Shown: positions 52,022 through 60,087 of the stretch, one piece after another
How the letters are laid out: each line of letters opens with the position of its first letter
How positions within the stretch are numbered: position 1 is the stretch's first letter
NCBI GenBank assembly: GCA_021740825.1
Contig: JAIOZA010000006.1
Coordinates: 45,810 to 109,809, forward strand
Source of the DNA: Bacteroidia bacterium
GTDB taxonomy: Bacteria > Bacteroidota > Bacteroidia > B-17B0 > Aurantibacillaceae
Direction of reading: 5' to 3'
DNA length: 64,000 nt
Made by a program: the position numbers and the translations under genes
The notes under the pieces: generated by a model
What the model saw: the letters and a program-made list of their open reading frames with translations, nothing else
Database searches by the model: none
What the model was told of the DNA's origin: nothing

Positions 52022-52816
52022 TTAAACAGCAACTTCCGCTTTTATATGTGGATGAGGGTCATAATTTTCTAAAATAAAATCGTTAATGGTGAAATCAAAA
52101 ATTGATTTAATATCCGGATTGATTTTCATTGTTGGTAATTTTCTAAATTCTCTTGTCAATTGCAAATTAGCTTGTTCAATATGATTAGAATACAAATGAG
52201 CATCGCCTAAAGTGTGAATAAAATCACCTAATTGTAAATTACATACTTGAGCTACCATCATCGTTAAAACTGCATACGACGCAATATTAAAAGGAACACC
52301 TAAAAAAATATCTGCACTGCGCTGATATAATTGACAACTTAATTTTCCGTCAGCCACATAAAATTGAAAAAATGCATGACATGGCGGTAATTTCATATTA
52401 TTAATATCAGACACATTCCAAGCGCTTACAATTAAGCGGCGAGAATCTGGATTGTTTTTTATCATCTCAATCACCTGAGTAATTTGATCAATATGTTTAC
52501 CGTCTGGTGTTGGCCAATTGCGCCATTGGTAGCCGTAAACTGGACCTAAATCTCCATTTGAATCAGCCCACTCATCCCAAATACGCACACCATTATCCGT
52601 TAAGTACTTAATATTTGTATCGCCTTTTAAAAACCAAAGTAATTCATGAATAATTGACTTCGTATGCAATTTTTTAGTAGTCAATAACGGAAAGCCTTCC
52701 GCAAGGTTATAACGCATTTGATAACCAAATACACTTATTGTGCCCGTCCCCGTTCGATCTTCTTTTTTTACGCCATGTTCCAAAACATGTCGCATTAAAT
52801 CATGGTATTGTTTCAT
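52022..52816 (-). CDS. thyA: thymidylate synthase
   Basis: Folate-dependent methylation of dUMP to dTMP. At 264 residues it equals the E. coli enzyme length. The active-site cysteine lies in [28 protein letters not shown] binds phosphate, and the folate/dUMP region includes [34 protein letters not shown] and the C-terminal [12 protein letters not shown] perfect -7 element TAGTTTTG lies about 20 nt upstream of the ATG. The gene is followed by frr. Confidence 0.97.
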   Translation of the reverse strand: MKQYHDLMRHVLEHGVKKEDRTGTGTISVFGYQMRYNLAEGFPLLTTKKLHTKSIIHELLWFLKGDTNIKYLTDNGVRIWDEWADSNGDLGPVYGYQWRNWPTPDGKHIDQITQVIEMIKNNPDSRRLIVSAWNVSDINNMKLPPCHAFFQFYVADGKLSCQLYQRSADIFLGVPFNIASYAVLTMMVAQVCNLQLGDFIHTLGDAHLYSNHIEQANLQLTREFRKLPTMKINPDIKSIFDFTINDFILENYDPHPHIKAEVAV

Positions 52817-52835
52817 TCTTATTTTAATTTACTTA

Positions 52836-52843
52836 CAAAACTA
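52836..52843 (-). promoter_or_regulatory. -7 element TAGTTTTG of thyA
   Basis: Perfect TAnnTTTG match on the minus strand, 19 nt upstream of the thyA ATG at 52816. No clear TTTG -33 box at ideal spacing. Confidence 0.45.
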
Positions 52844-52934
52844 TTAAACCTTTCTGCAAAAATAAAAATGATTTATCAATCTTTATTAAACAACCGAGTA
52901 TGATATGGCTTTTGTAGGTGCGATGAATTGGATT

Positions 52935-53699
52935 TTAAATTAAAAACTTAACTTCTTTCATATCACATTCTTTCTCTACAGTATTTGATAATTGAATTTT
53001 AAGTTTACCATTATTTGATACACCTATAATTTCACCTTTAAATCTATTACCAACTGAATCGGTGAATGGCATTGTCTTATTCATTCCAAATAAAACTGCA
53101 AGATAGGAAGCATCAATAAATGCAAGTTTTTGCTGTTTCAATTTTAAATACCATTTTTCTATTTTTTCACATAATAAATTCAAAATTAATTCTCGGTCAA
53201 AATCATGTGCTGTTAGCAATTTTAAAGATGTTGCAAACCTTTCAAATTCATCAAATCTCATTTGATTTACGTTGAATCCAATTCCAATTACTACCTCCTT
53301 AATCGCCGTATTTGCTATATTAGTTTCAATTAATATACCTGCTATTTTTTGTTGATTCACTAAGATGTCATTTGGCCATTTTATTTTAATGTCATATTGA
53401 CTACTAGTTAAAATATCAGTCAATAAGTCATAAATAGCTAATGCCGTAATTTTACTAAGATAAAACGAATTCTCGATTGATAAAAACGTTGGTTTTAGAA
53501 TGATTGATGAAATGATGTTTTGCCCTATATTACTGCTCCATACAGTGCCACGCTGTCCTCTACCTTTTGTTTGATTATCGGTGTAAACAATAGTACCTTC
53601 AATCACATTAACATTCCTTAACAAGTTCATGGCATAAGTATTGGTGCTTTCTACTTCGTGTAAAAAAAGCAGATTCTTTCCAATAAACAATGTTTGCAT
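52935..53699 (-). CDS. birA: biotin-[acetyl-CoA-carboxylase] ligase (monofunctional BirA)
   Basis: 254-residue biotin protein ligase. The biotin/ATP-binding loop is KGRGQRGTVWSS, the catalytic lysine region is IKWPNDILVNQQKIAGILIET, followed by GIGFNVN. The C-terminal SH3-like domain (GNRFKGEIIGVSNNGKLKI) is present. The N-terminal helix-turn-helix repressor domain of E. coli BirA is absent: the protein starts directly with the ligase fold, so it does not itself regulate biotin genes. It is divergent from rsfS; the ATG (53699) partly overlaps the rsfS -33 box on the other strand. Confidence 0.93.
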   Translation of the reverse strand: MQTLFIGKNLLFLHEVESTNTYAMNLLRNVNVIEGTIVYTDNQTKGRGQRGTVWSSNIGQNIISSIILKPTFLSIENSFYLSKITALAIYDLLTDILTSSQYDIKIKWPNDILVNQQKIAGILIETNIANTAIKEVVIGIGFNVNQMRFDEFERFATSLKLLTAHDFDRELILNLLCEKIEKWYLKLKQQKLAFIDASYLAVLFGMNKTMPFTDSVGNRFKGEIIGVSNNGKLKIQLSNTVEKECDMKEVKFLI

Positions 53700-53721
53700 G
53701 TACGTAAAAAGGTTAAATTTG
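53693..53721 (+). promoter_or_regulatory. promoter of rsfS (TTTG-N17-TAAATTTG)
   Basis: TTTG at 53693-53696 and the perfect TAnnTTTG element TAAATTTG at 53714-53721 are separated by 17 nt. The -33 box overlaps the birA start codon on the opposite strand. The ORF track's start at 53694 lies inside this promoter; the true start (53775) is ~53 nt downstream. Confidence 0.65.
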
Positions 53722-53774
53722 TTGCTTATAGCAAAACAAAAGTAAAAAACAGAATAGTATTAGCAATAAAAAAT

Positions 53775-54335
53775 ATGGCAAAATTACCAATAAAGAAATC
53801 CGCTGCGAAAAAAGCAAGTCCTGTTAAAAAATCTGCTTCAAAAAAAGTGGTTACAAAAAAAGTTGTAAAAGTTCCTTTAACAGAAAAAGAAGAAGCTCAA
53901 AAAGAAGCGAATCGAATTGCAAATACTGAAAATAAAAAGAAAGTTTCAAGCGGTGCCAAGCGACCTAAGAAAAAAGCAACTAAAGAACAAACAACGAGCC
54001 TGCTTGATGCCATTGTTGAGGGAATGCAGGATAAAAAAGCAAAAAATATTACAGTTATTAACCTAATTGGATTAGAGCACAGAGTGGCAGATTATTTTGT
54101 AATTTGTGATGCCGATAGTTCAACTCACGTTGGAGCTATTGCAGATTCATTGGAAGATTCTGCGATAAAAAAAACTGGCGAAAAGCCTTATCATAGCGAA
54201 GGTTACCAAAATGCTGAATGGATTTTAATTGATTATGTAAATATTGTTGCTCACGTATTTATGCGCGAAACAAGAGAATTTTACAACATCGAAGCACTTT
54301 GGGCGGATGGAGAAATAACCACTATTGCTAGCTAA
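53775..54335 (+). CDS. rsfS: ribosomal silencing factor RsfS with long Lys-rich N-terminal extension
   Basis: Binds ribosomal protein L14 and blocks subunit joining to slow translation in stationary phase or starvation. The RsfS (DUF143) domain covers residues ~72-184: SLLDAIVEGMQDKKAKNITV, VADYFVICDADSSTHVGAIA, EKPYHSEGYQNAEWILIDYV and the AHVFMRETREFYNIEALW segment. It is preceded by an unusual ~72-residue extension containing about 22 lysines with AxKK/PVKK-type repeats, giving 186 residues instead of ~120. The track start at 53694 adds 27 residues within the promoter region and is unlikely. It is divergent from birA and followed 92 bp later by ftsH. Confidence 0.92.
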   Translation: MAKLPIKKSAAKKASPVKKSASKKVVTKKVVKVPLTEKEEAQKEANRIANTENKKKVSSGAKRPKKKATKEQTTSLLDAIVEGMQDKKAKNITVINLIGLEHRVADYFVICDADSSTHVGAIADSLEDSAIKKTGEKPYHSEGYQNAEWILIDYVNIVAHVFMRETREFYNIEALWADGEITTIAS

Positions 54336-54427
54336 AAAATTAAATTCCGAATTCAATTATTAATACATCAATAAACAAAATAGATCATTAACTGGTTACT
54401 AAGCTAACAACCGCATAAAATAAAAAA

Positions 54428-56572
54428 ATGAGCGACGAAGAACAAAACAAAACAACAAATAATGACGAACAAAGCCAAAATTCGTCAGCAGAAGAAGATA
54501 GAAAGAAGCAATTTGAAAAAATGAAAAATCGTTTTGGAAAAAAAACGTCTAATCCATTTGGAGGATCTAATAACAGTAATAATAGTGGGAATAGTTTTTA
54601 TTGGATTTACGGTTTAGTAATTGCAGGATTACTTGCATTTGTATTTTTTGGACAAGAATTTGAAGGCAGAGTTTACGAAACCGACCAAGCACAATTTGAA
54701 CAAAATATGCTTGCTAAAGGTGATGTAAAAGAAATTGTAATTGTTAATGAGAAGTTTGCAGAAATAACAATTAAGCAAGATAGTTTAAAACTTCCTCGCT
54801 ACTCAGCAATTGATAAATCTGGGAAAGTTGTTCCATTTTTTCCTGAACCTAAAAGTTCTCCGGGTCCTCATTTTAAATTATCTATTGCAGATAAAAAAGA
54901 TTTTATTGAGCAAGTTCGTAAAGTACAAGAACTAGTAAACATTCCTTTAAACATGCGTGTTTCTCCAACACGTGCAGATAGAACTGAATGGAGTGATCAT
55001 TTAGGTTGGATGCTTCCAATTGCAATTATGGTTATTTTATGGATTGTAATGATGCGCCGAATGGGTGGCGGCGGAAGTGGTGGTGCTGGTCAGATATTTA
55101 ATATCGGTAAATCTAAAGCTGTACTTTTTGATAAAGATTCAAATGTAAACGTTACGTTTAATGATGTTGCAGGTTTGGATGGTGCAAAAGTAGAAGTTAT
55201 GGAAATTGTTGACTTCCTTAAAAATCCAAAAAAATATACTGATTTAGGAGCAAAAATACCAAAAGGCGCTTTACTAGTTGGTCCTCCAGGTACCGGAAAA
55301 ACTTTATTAGCTAAGGCTGTTGCCGGCGAAGCAAAAGTACCTTTCTTCTCTTTATCAGGTTCCGATTTTGTAGAAATGTTTGTTGGTGTTGGCGCATCTC
55401 GTGTGCGAGATTTATTTAAACAAGCAAAAGAAAAGGCACCTTGCATAATCTTTATTGATGAAATTGACGCAATTGGTAGAGCTCGAGGAAAAAATGCTGC
55501 AGCTGGCGGAAATGACGAGCGAGAAAATACATTAAATCAGTTATTAACTGAAATGGATGGTTTTGGAACAAATAGCGGGGTAATTATTTTAGCTGCAACA
55601 AATCGTGCTGATATTTTAGATAGAGCTTTAATGCGTGCAGGACGTTTTGATAGACAAATTTATGTTGATATGCCGGACGTATTAGAACGTAAAGAGATAT
55701 TCCAAGTTCATTTAAAGAAAATTAAGATAGACACTTCTGTTGATATTGATTTTTTAGCAAAACAAACTCCTGGCTTTAGTGGTGCTGATATTGCAAATAT
55801 TTGTAATGAAGCTGCTTTAATTGCAGCACGTGCCAATAAAAAACAAGTTACAAGACAAGATTTTTTAGATGCTGTTGATAGAATTATTGCTGGTTTAGAA
55901 AAGAAAAATAAAATTATTACACCAGCAGAAAAACGCGTTATTGCATTTCATGAAGCAGGTCATGCCACAGTTAGTTGGATGTGTGAACATGCATCTCCAT
56001 TAATTAAAGTAACCATCGTACCTCGCGGAAGATCTTTAGGTGCAGCATGGTACTTGCCAGAAGAAAGACAAATTACAACTACCGAACAAATTGTAGACGA
56101 AATGTGTGCTACACTTGGAGGCAGAGCCGCTGAAGAAATTATTTTTGGTAAAATTTCAACAGGAGCATTAAGTGATTTAGAAAAAATTACGCGTCAAGCT
56201 TATGCATCCATTGTGTACTATGGTTTAAATGATAAAATTGGAAACGTTAGTTATTATGACAGTTCAGGACAAAGCGAATATAGTTTTAACAAACCGTACA
56301 GTGAAAATACTGCTAAAATAATTGACGAAGAGGTTAAAAAAATGATTGATATTGCTTATGCTCGAACAAAAGCAATATTAATAGCTAACAAAGAAAAATT
56401 AACCTTGTTAGCTGAAAAGTTATTGGATAAAGAAGTTATTTTTAAAGAAGATTTAGAATCTATTTTTGGCAAACGTCCATTTGAAAAAGATATAGCTGAA
56501 GATATAGCGCTAGCTGAAGAAAAAAAATTAACGGAAAGTTTACCTCCAGCAACAGATGAATCTATTGTTTAA
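54428..56572 (+). CDS. ftsH: ATP-dependent zinc metalloprotease FtsH
   Basis: 714-residue membrane AAA+ protease that degrades misfolded membrane and regulatory proteins. After an Asn/Gln-rich cytoplasmic leader there are two membrane spans ([18 protein letters not shown] and [16 protein letters not shown]) around a periplasmic domain. Walker [17 protein letters not shown], Walker [15 protein letters not shown] region [19 protein letters not shown], and the zinc site HEAGH near residue 510 are all intact. A Gly-rich linker ([12 protein letters not shown]) precedes the AAA module. It is followed by a DUF58 gene 96 bp away. No abnormality. Confidence 0.97.
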   Translation: MSDEEQNKTTNNDEQSQNSSAEEDRKKQFEKMKNRFGKKTSNPFGGSNNSNNSGNSFYWIYGLVIAGLLAFVFFGQEFEGRVYETDQAQFEQNMLAKGDVKEIVIVNEKFAEITIKQDSLKLPRYSAIDKSGKVVPFFPEPKSSPGPHFKLSIADKKDFIEQVRKVQELVNIPLNMRVSPTRADRTEWSDHLGWMLPIAIMVILWIVMMRRMGGGGSGGAGQIFNIGKSKAVLFDKDSNVNVTFNDVAGLDGAKVEVMEIVDFLKNPKKYTDLGAKIPKGALLVGPPGTGKTLLAKAVAGEAKVPFFSLSGSDFVEMFVGVGASRVRDLFKQAKEKAPCIIFIDEIDAIGRARGKNAAAGGNDERENTLNQLLTEMDGFGTNSGVIILAATNRADILDRALMRAGRFDRQIYVDMPDVLERKEIFQVHLKKIKIDTSVDIDFLAKQTPGFSGADIANICNEAALIAARANKKQVTRQDFLDAVDRIIAGLEKKNKIITPAEKRVIAFHEAGHATVSWMCEHASPLIKVTIVPRGRSLGAAWYLPEERQITTTEQIVDEMCATLGGRAAEEIIFGKISTGALSDLEKITRQAYASIVYYGLNDKIGNVSYYDSSGQSEYSFNKPYSENTAKIIDEEVKKMIDIAYARTKAILIANKEKLTLLAEKLLDKEVIFKEDLESIFGKRPFEKDIAEDIALAEEKKLTESLPPATDESIV

Positions 56573-56668
56573 TTAAATTTTAGTCCACGGATAATTTTAG
56601 GACTATTTAATTGAATAATATGTCATCATATTACTTGATTACATTGAATACTATTGTAGCTTTATAAT

Positions 56669-57592
56669 ATGATTAATCGCGAGTTAATTGAACCATTTTC
56701 GAAATTAGAATTACTTGCAAAGCAAGTTGTAGAAGGTTTTATTACTGGATTGCATAAAAGCCCGTTTCATGGTTTTTCTGTTGAGTTTGCCGAGCACCGA
56801 ATTTATAATAAAGGCGAGAGCACCAAGCATATTGATTGGAAATTATTTGGTAAAACAGATAAACTTTTTATTAAGCGTTACGAAGAAGAAACTAATTTAC
56901 GTTGTCAAATTATTATTGACACTTCAAACTCCATGTTGTTTCCTTTAGAAAGGAAGCAAGATGCCATGAATAAATTATGTTTTTCGGTTTATGCAGCAGC
57001 AGCATTGATTCAATTACTAAAAAATCAGCGCGATGCAATTGGTATTACATTTTTTGATAAAGAAATTCATAAGCATTTTCCAGCCAAAAGCAACCCTACT
57101 CAGCAAAAGTTAATGTACCATGAGTTAGAGGAATTACTAAATAAAAAGGTTTATGAAGAAGTATCTTCAACTGAATCTGCAAAAGCGTTAGACCAAGTAG
57201 CAGAAATAATTCACAAACGCTCGTTAGTGGTTATTTTTAGTGATATGTTTGAAGCGCAATCAAATTTAGGATCTATTTTTGCAGCACTGCAACATCTAAA
57301 ATATAAAAAGCACGATGTCGTTTTGTTTCATGTAGCGGATAAAAAACAAGAATTAGATTTTGAGTTCGAAAATCGCCCTCACCATTTTATAGATATTGAA
57401 ACTAAAGAGGAGATTAAATTAAATCCTAATGAAGTGAAAGAAATGTATTTAAAAAAAATACGTGAATATACTGAGGCCGTAAAATTAAAATGCGGACAAT
57501 ATAAAATTGATTTTGTAGAAGCGGATATTAATAAAGGTTTTGATACTGTTTTACAAACTTATTTAACCAAAAGGAATTTAATGCTGAGGTAA
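56669..57592 (+). CDS. DUF58 domain protein (MoxR-associated von Willebrand A-like)
   Basis: 307-residue cytoplasmic protein with the DUF58 signature region FAEHRIYNKGESTKHIDWKL and KLFIKRYEEETNLRCQIIID, followed by a vWA-type metal-site-like motif DTSNSM. Such proteins usually accompany a MoxR AAA+ ATPase in gene clusters and are thought to act as its adaptor or substrate. No moxR gene is adjacent; the neighbour upstream is ftsH. The ATG at 56669 is the only sensible start (MINRELIEPFSKLELLAKQV). Function remains unproven. Confidence 0.9.
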   Translation: MINRELIEPFSKLELLAKQVVEGFITGLHKSPFHGFSVEFAEHRIYNKGESTKHIDWKLFGKTDKLFIKRYEEETNLRCQIIIDTSNSMLFPLERKQDAMNKLCFSVYAAAALIQLLKNQRDAIGITFFDKEIHKHFPAKSNPTQQKLMYHELEELLNKKVYEEVSSTESAKALDQVAEIIHKRSLVVIFSDMFEAQSNLGSIFAALQHLKYKKHDVVLFHVADKKQELDFEFENRPHHFIDIETKEEIKLNPNEVKEMYLKKIREYTEAVKLKCGQYKIDFVEADINKGFDTVLQTYLTKRNLMLR

Positions 57593-57629
57593 AGTTTTGC
57601 AACCATAACTTGTGCGTTCTTGGAACAAT

Positions 57630-58730
57630 CGTCTACCGAAACGCTAATAATAAATATAACTTCTTAATGGACTTTTGCAAAGAAAAATAAATGTGTTTTG
57701 ATTAGCGACAATACATGCAAATACTTATACTTTTGCGAACCTTTTTTTAGCGTGTGCTACTTGCTGTTGTTTTCTTATGCATTTAGTTTAAACGTAGCTT
57801 TCGTTTCTGCATACACAGTTAAAACAATTTTAGTTTGTCGCAAACCGAAGCCCAATCGAAGGAGTCAAAACCATTTGATTACGCACACGATATGCTAAAT
57901 ATGAATAATTATTTGAATGATTAAATACAGTTTCGTATTTATAATCATTTGGTATATGTCCATCATAGGTGTAAGCGTATAGAAAAGATAGATTAAAGTT
58001 TAATGCAATTTTACTTGTCAAAAAGTAATAATAAGAGAGATTAAGATTAACACGAGGCATACGACCAAAATTTGTATCCCAGTTTTTTGCGTTTTTGGAT
58101 GCAGTAAAAAGTGTTGTGTCATTTATTTGATTTAATTTTGAATATGTATTGGTTACTGTAATATCATAAATTGCAGGAATGTTTAGTATTAAATTAAAAC
58201 TTAATTGTTGTCTATTATTGAATTGATAGTTATAACCGAAACCTAAATTTGCATATAAAACATTATACTTTATATGTTGGTACAATTTATAAGATTTAAG
58301 TTTAATACTGTCATTATATGCATTCATATTGAATTCTTTTCCTTCAAATTCACTTTGTAAATATGATAAAGCAAAAATATAGTTGAAGTTATTGTATCGA
58401 CGTGTTAATGATAATTCATAATAGCTTTTTAATTTTGAACTAACTGAGTAGATGTCACCATAATTAAGAGCACTATAAATTGACAATTTGTTGTAAACTG
58501 GAATACCATAATTTAAACCTATTTGAAAGCATTTTCTGCTAATTTTCAAAGAGTCATTTGCTTTAGCGGTGTTTTTTGAAATTGTAATTAAGCAAAGAAT
58601 AATAAACACTTTGTATACGAATTTCATTTGTCTTTTAAATTTTCGCCACATAGACAAACTTAATGTTTTTGAATTTAACGATAGCGTCTACATTTAGTGT
58701 TTCGGCAGTCGTCTAACAATTGCAAGTAAC
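57630..58730. repeat. imperfect inverted repeats flanking an orphan gene
   Basis: The right flank 58694-58730 read on the minus strand contains GTTACTTGCAATTGT and CGACTGCCGAAACACTAA. On the left flank, plus strand, CGTCTACCGAAACGCTAA (57630-57647) matches the latter at 15 of 18 positions and GCTACTTGCTGTTGT (57756-57770) matches the former at 12 of 15. The words are therefore in inverted orientation around a single gene of about 0.8 kb. The match is modest and the spacing differs between sides, so this may be chance or a decayed mobile cassette. Confidence 0.35.
57830..58627 (-). CDS. uncharacterised exported beta-rich protein (outer-membrane barrel-like)
   Basis: About 265 residues from ATG 58627, which gives a clean signal peptide (MKFVYKVFIILCLITISKNT). 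An upstream ATG at 58651 or TTG at 58657 would add a basic leader (MWRKFKRQ), and a -7 element TAAGTTTG (58655-58662) ends just before 58651, so that start would be leaderless. The mature part alternates hydrophobic and polar residues with many aromatics (FQIGLNYGIPVYNKLSIYSA, YELSLTRRYNNFNYIF, VLYANLGFGYNYQF, MVLTPSIGLRFATN), typical of beta-barrels. I recognise no family. It sits between DUF58 and porV and is flanked by inverted-repeat words. Confidence 0.65.
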   Translation of the reverse strand: MKFVYKVFIILCLITISKNTAKANDSLKISRKCFQIGLNYGIPVYNKLSIYSALNYGDIYSVSSKLKSYYELSLTRRYNNFNYIFALSYLQSEFEGKEFNMNAYNDSIKLKSYKLYQHIKYNVLYANLGFGYNYQFNNRQQLSFNLILNIPAIYDITVTNTYSKLNQINDTTLFTASKNAKNWDTNFGRMPRVNLNLSYYYFLTSKIALNFNLSFLYAYTYDGHIPNDYKYETVFNHSNNYSYLAYRVRNQMVLTPSIGLRFATN

Positions 58731-58810
58731 ATCTTTATTTAAACAATAATAGTTACAAAGCATAGCTTCATCTATTTTTTTCATGAATCAGCTTAACTAA
58801 AAAAACACTT

Positions 58811-60046
58811 TTAAGGTTTTGGTTCCTCTTTGTTTTGATCTTTAAATGCATCAAAATCAAACGTTAAAGTGAATCTTAGTGTGTTTTGCAGTGGATTTCG
58901 CTGAGTTATAGGAACTAAATAGGCCATATCTAAACCAAAAACATTGTATCGTAAACCAATGCCTGCTGTAAAAAATTTACGATTACCTTTAGTTTTTGAT
59001 TCATTAAAATAACCTGCTCTTACAGCAAATGTTTTGGCATACCAATACTCAAAACCAACGCTGTAATTTATTTCATTCAATTCTTCTTTAAAACCTCCTG
59101 GTGCATCTCCAAATGATTGAATCATGCCTTTTGGAACAGCTACGTCTGGATTTTTTCCTGCTTCAATTATCTTCTCGTTAGTAGAAGAATTTATTGAATC
59201 ATTTCCATTTACTGTTTTTAAATAAATTGGTTGAGTAGGAACTAATAATTTATTAATATCACCGTATATACCAAATGTATTATAATCATCCACATTCATT
59301 TTTAAGCCTCCGCCTAAACGCAAATTAATAGGAATAAAATCTTTTTTAACAGAATAAGAAACTTTTGATCCAATATTGCTAACCACTAGTCCAGCACTTG
59401 CCGTTGCCTTTTTATCGTTAATTTTTAACTTTTTTGATTGATAATACAAGCCAACATCTACCGCTGCTGATTGGCCTGGTCTTGTAGCTTGTCCGTTGCT
59501 TAACGTGTAATTTCCAGTTAAGTTAGATCTAATATATCTTGCAGCAATTCCTGCCGAAAAAGTTTCAGATAATTTTTGTGAATAGGCTAAGTCAACAGCA
59601 AACTCATTTGGTCTAAATTGTCCGGTAGTATTACCAACAATATCTGTAAACGTAATGTTACCTAAAGAAAAATAACGCAGTGATGCTCCAATAGTTTGTG
59701 TTTTGCTGATTTTGCCATAACCAGCTACATAATATAAATAAATGTCGGGTACTAGTTGTTTAAGCCAAGGCGTTACTGAAATAGCTGCTCCTCCTTTTTT
59801 TTCGGCAAAAGACATTTTTGCAACATTCCAATGAATACTATTTCCATCTGAAGGAGTAGCTGCGCCAACTTCTCCCATACCGCCTTGCTTAGAGTCGGGG
59901 CAAATCATTAAAAAAGGTACAGCCGTCGTTATTGTATTAACTCTGCCACTTAAATCTTGTGTTGTTAAGGCGGCGCTTGTTTGAGCTGATGCCTGAGAAG
60001 ACATCAAAACAATCGTTCCAAAAAATCCTATAATTTGTTTTTGCAT
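58811..60046 (-). CDS. porV: T9SS outer-membrane shuttle protein PorV
   Basis: 411-residue outer-membrane beta-barrel of the FadL-like superfamily that collects cargo from the T9SS translocon and delivers it to the sortase PorU. It has a signal peptide (KQIIGFFGTIVLMSSQASAQ), the conserved N-terminal segment AVPFLMICPDSKQGGMGEVG (the family hallmark), then barrel strands (GASLRYFSLGNITFTDI, AVDLAYSQKLSETFSAGIA, RFTLTFDFDAFKD at the C-terminus). It lies 41 bp downstream of porU on the same strand, the usual porU-porV arrangement in Bacteroidota. A -7 element TATCTTTG is found 30 nt upstream, so it may also have its own promoter. Confidence 0.95.
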   Translation of the reverse strand: MQKQIIGFFGTIVLMSSQASAQTSAALTTQDLSGRVNTITTAVPFLMICPDSKQGGMGEVGAATPSDGNSIHWNVAKMSFAEKKGGAAISVTPWLKQLVPDIYLYYVAGYGKISKTQTIGASLRYFSLGNITFTDIVGNTTGQFRPNEFAVDLAYSQKLSETFSAGIAARYIRSNLTGNYTLSNGQATRPGQSAAVDVGLYYQSKKLKINDKKATASAGLVVSNIGSKVSYSVKKDFIPINLRLGGGLKMNVDDYNTFGIYGDINKLLVPTQPIYLKTVNGNDSINSSTNEKIIEAGKNPDVAVPKGMIQSFGDAPGGFKEELNEINYSVGFEYWYAKTFAVRAGYFNESKTKGNRKFFTAGIGLRYNVFGLDMAYLVPITQRNPLQNTLRFTLTFDFDAFKDQNKEEPKP

Positions 60047-60076
60047 TGTATTATTCTTTTATTAAAAAGAGAACTT

Positions 60077-60084
60077 CAAAGATA
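60077..60084 (-). promoter_or_regulatory. -7 element TATCTTTG upstream of porV
   Basis: Perfect TAnnTTTG match on the minus strand, 30 nt before the porV ATG at 60046, in the porU-porV gap. It could give porV extra expression independent of porU. Confidence 0.4.
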
Positions 60085-60087
60085 TAA

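Noticed and set aside
53694-53774. N-terminal 27 codons of the rsfS ORF as given in the track
   Set aside because: They overlap the predicted promoter and the birA start; the ATG at 53775 gives the Lys-rich N-terminus directly downstream of the promoter.
57698-57898. 66-aa plus-strand ORF between DUF58 and the orphan barrel gene
   Set aside because: It starts at a weak codon, is Cys/Phe-rich without domain character and its 3' part overlaps the end of the barrel gene on the other strand; the nearby TACTTTTG could be a chance promoter match.
58711-58722. GTCTAACAATTG as integron attC half-site
   Set aside because: No complementary GTTRRRY core or full attC fold could be found downstream of the gene, and no integrase is in the window.
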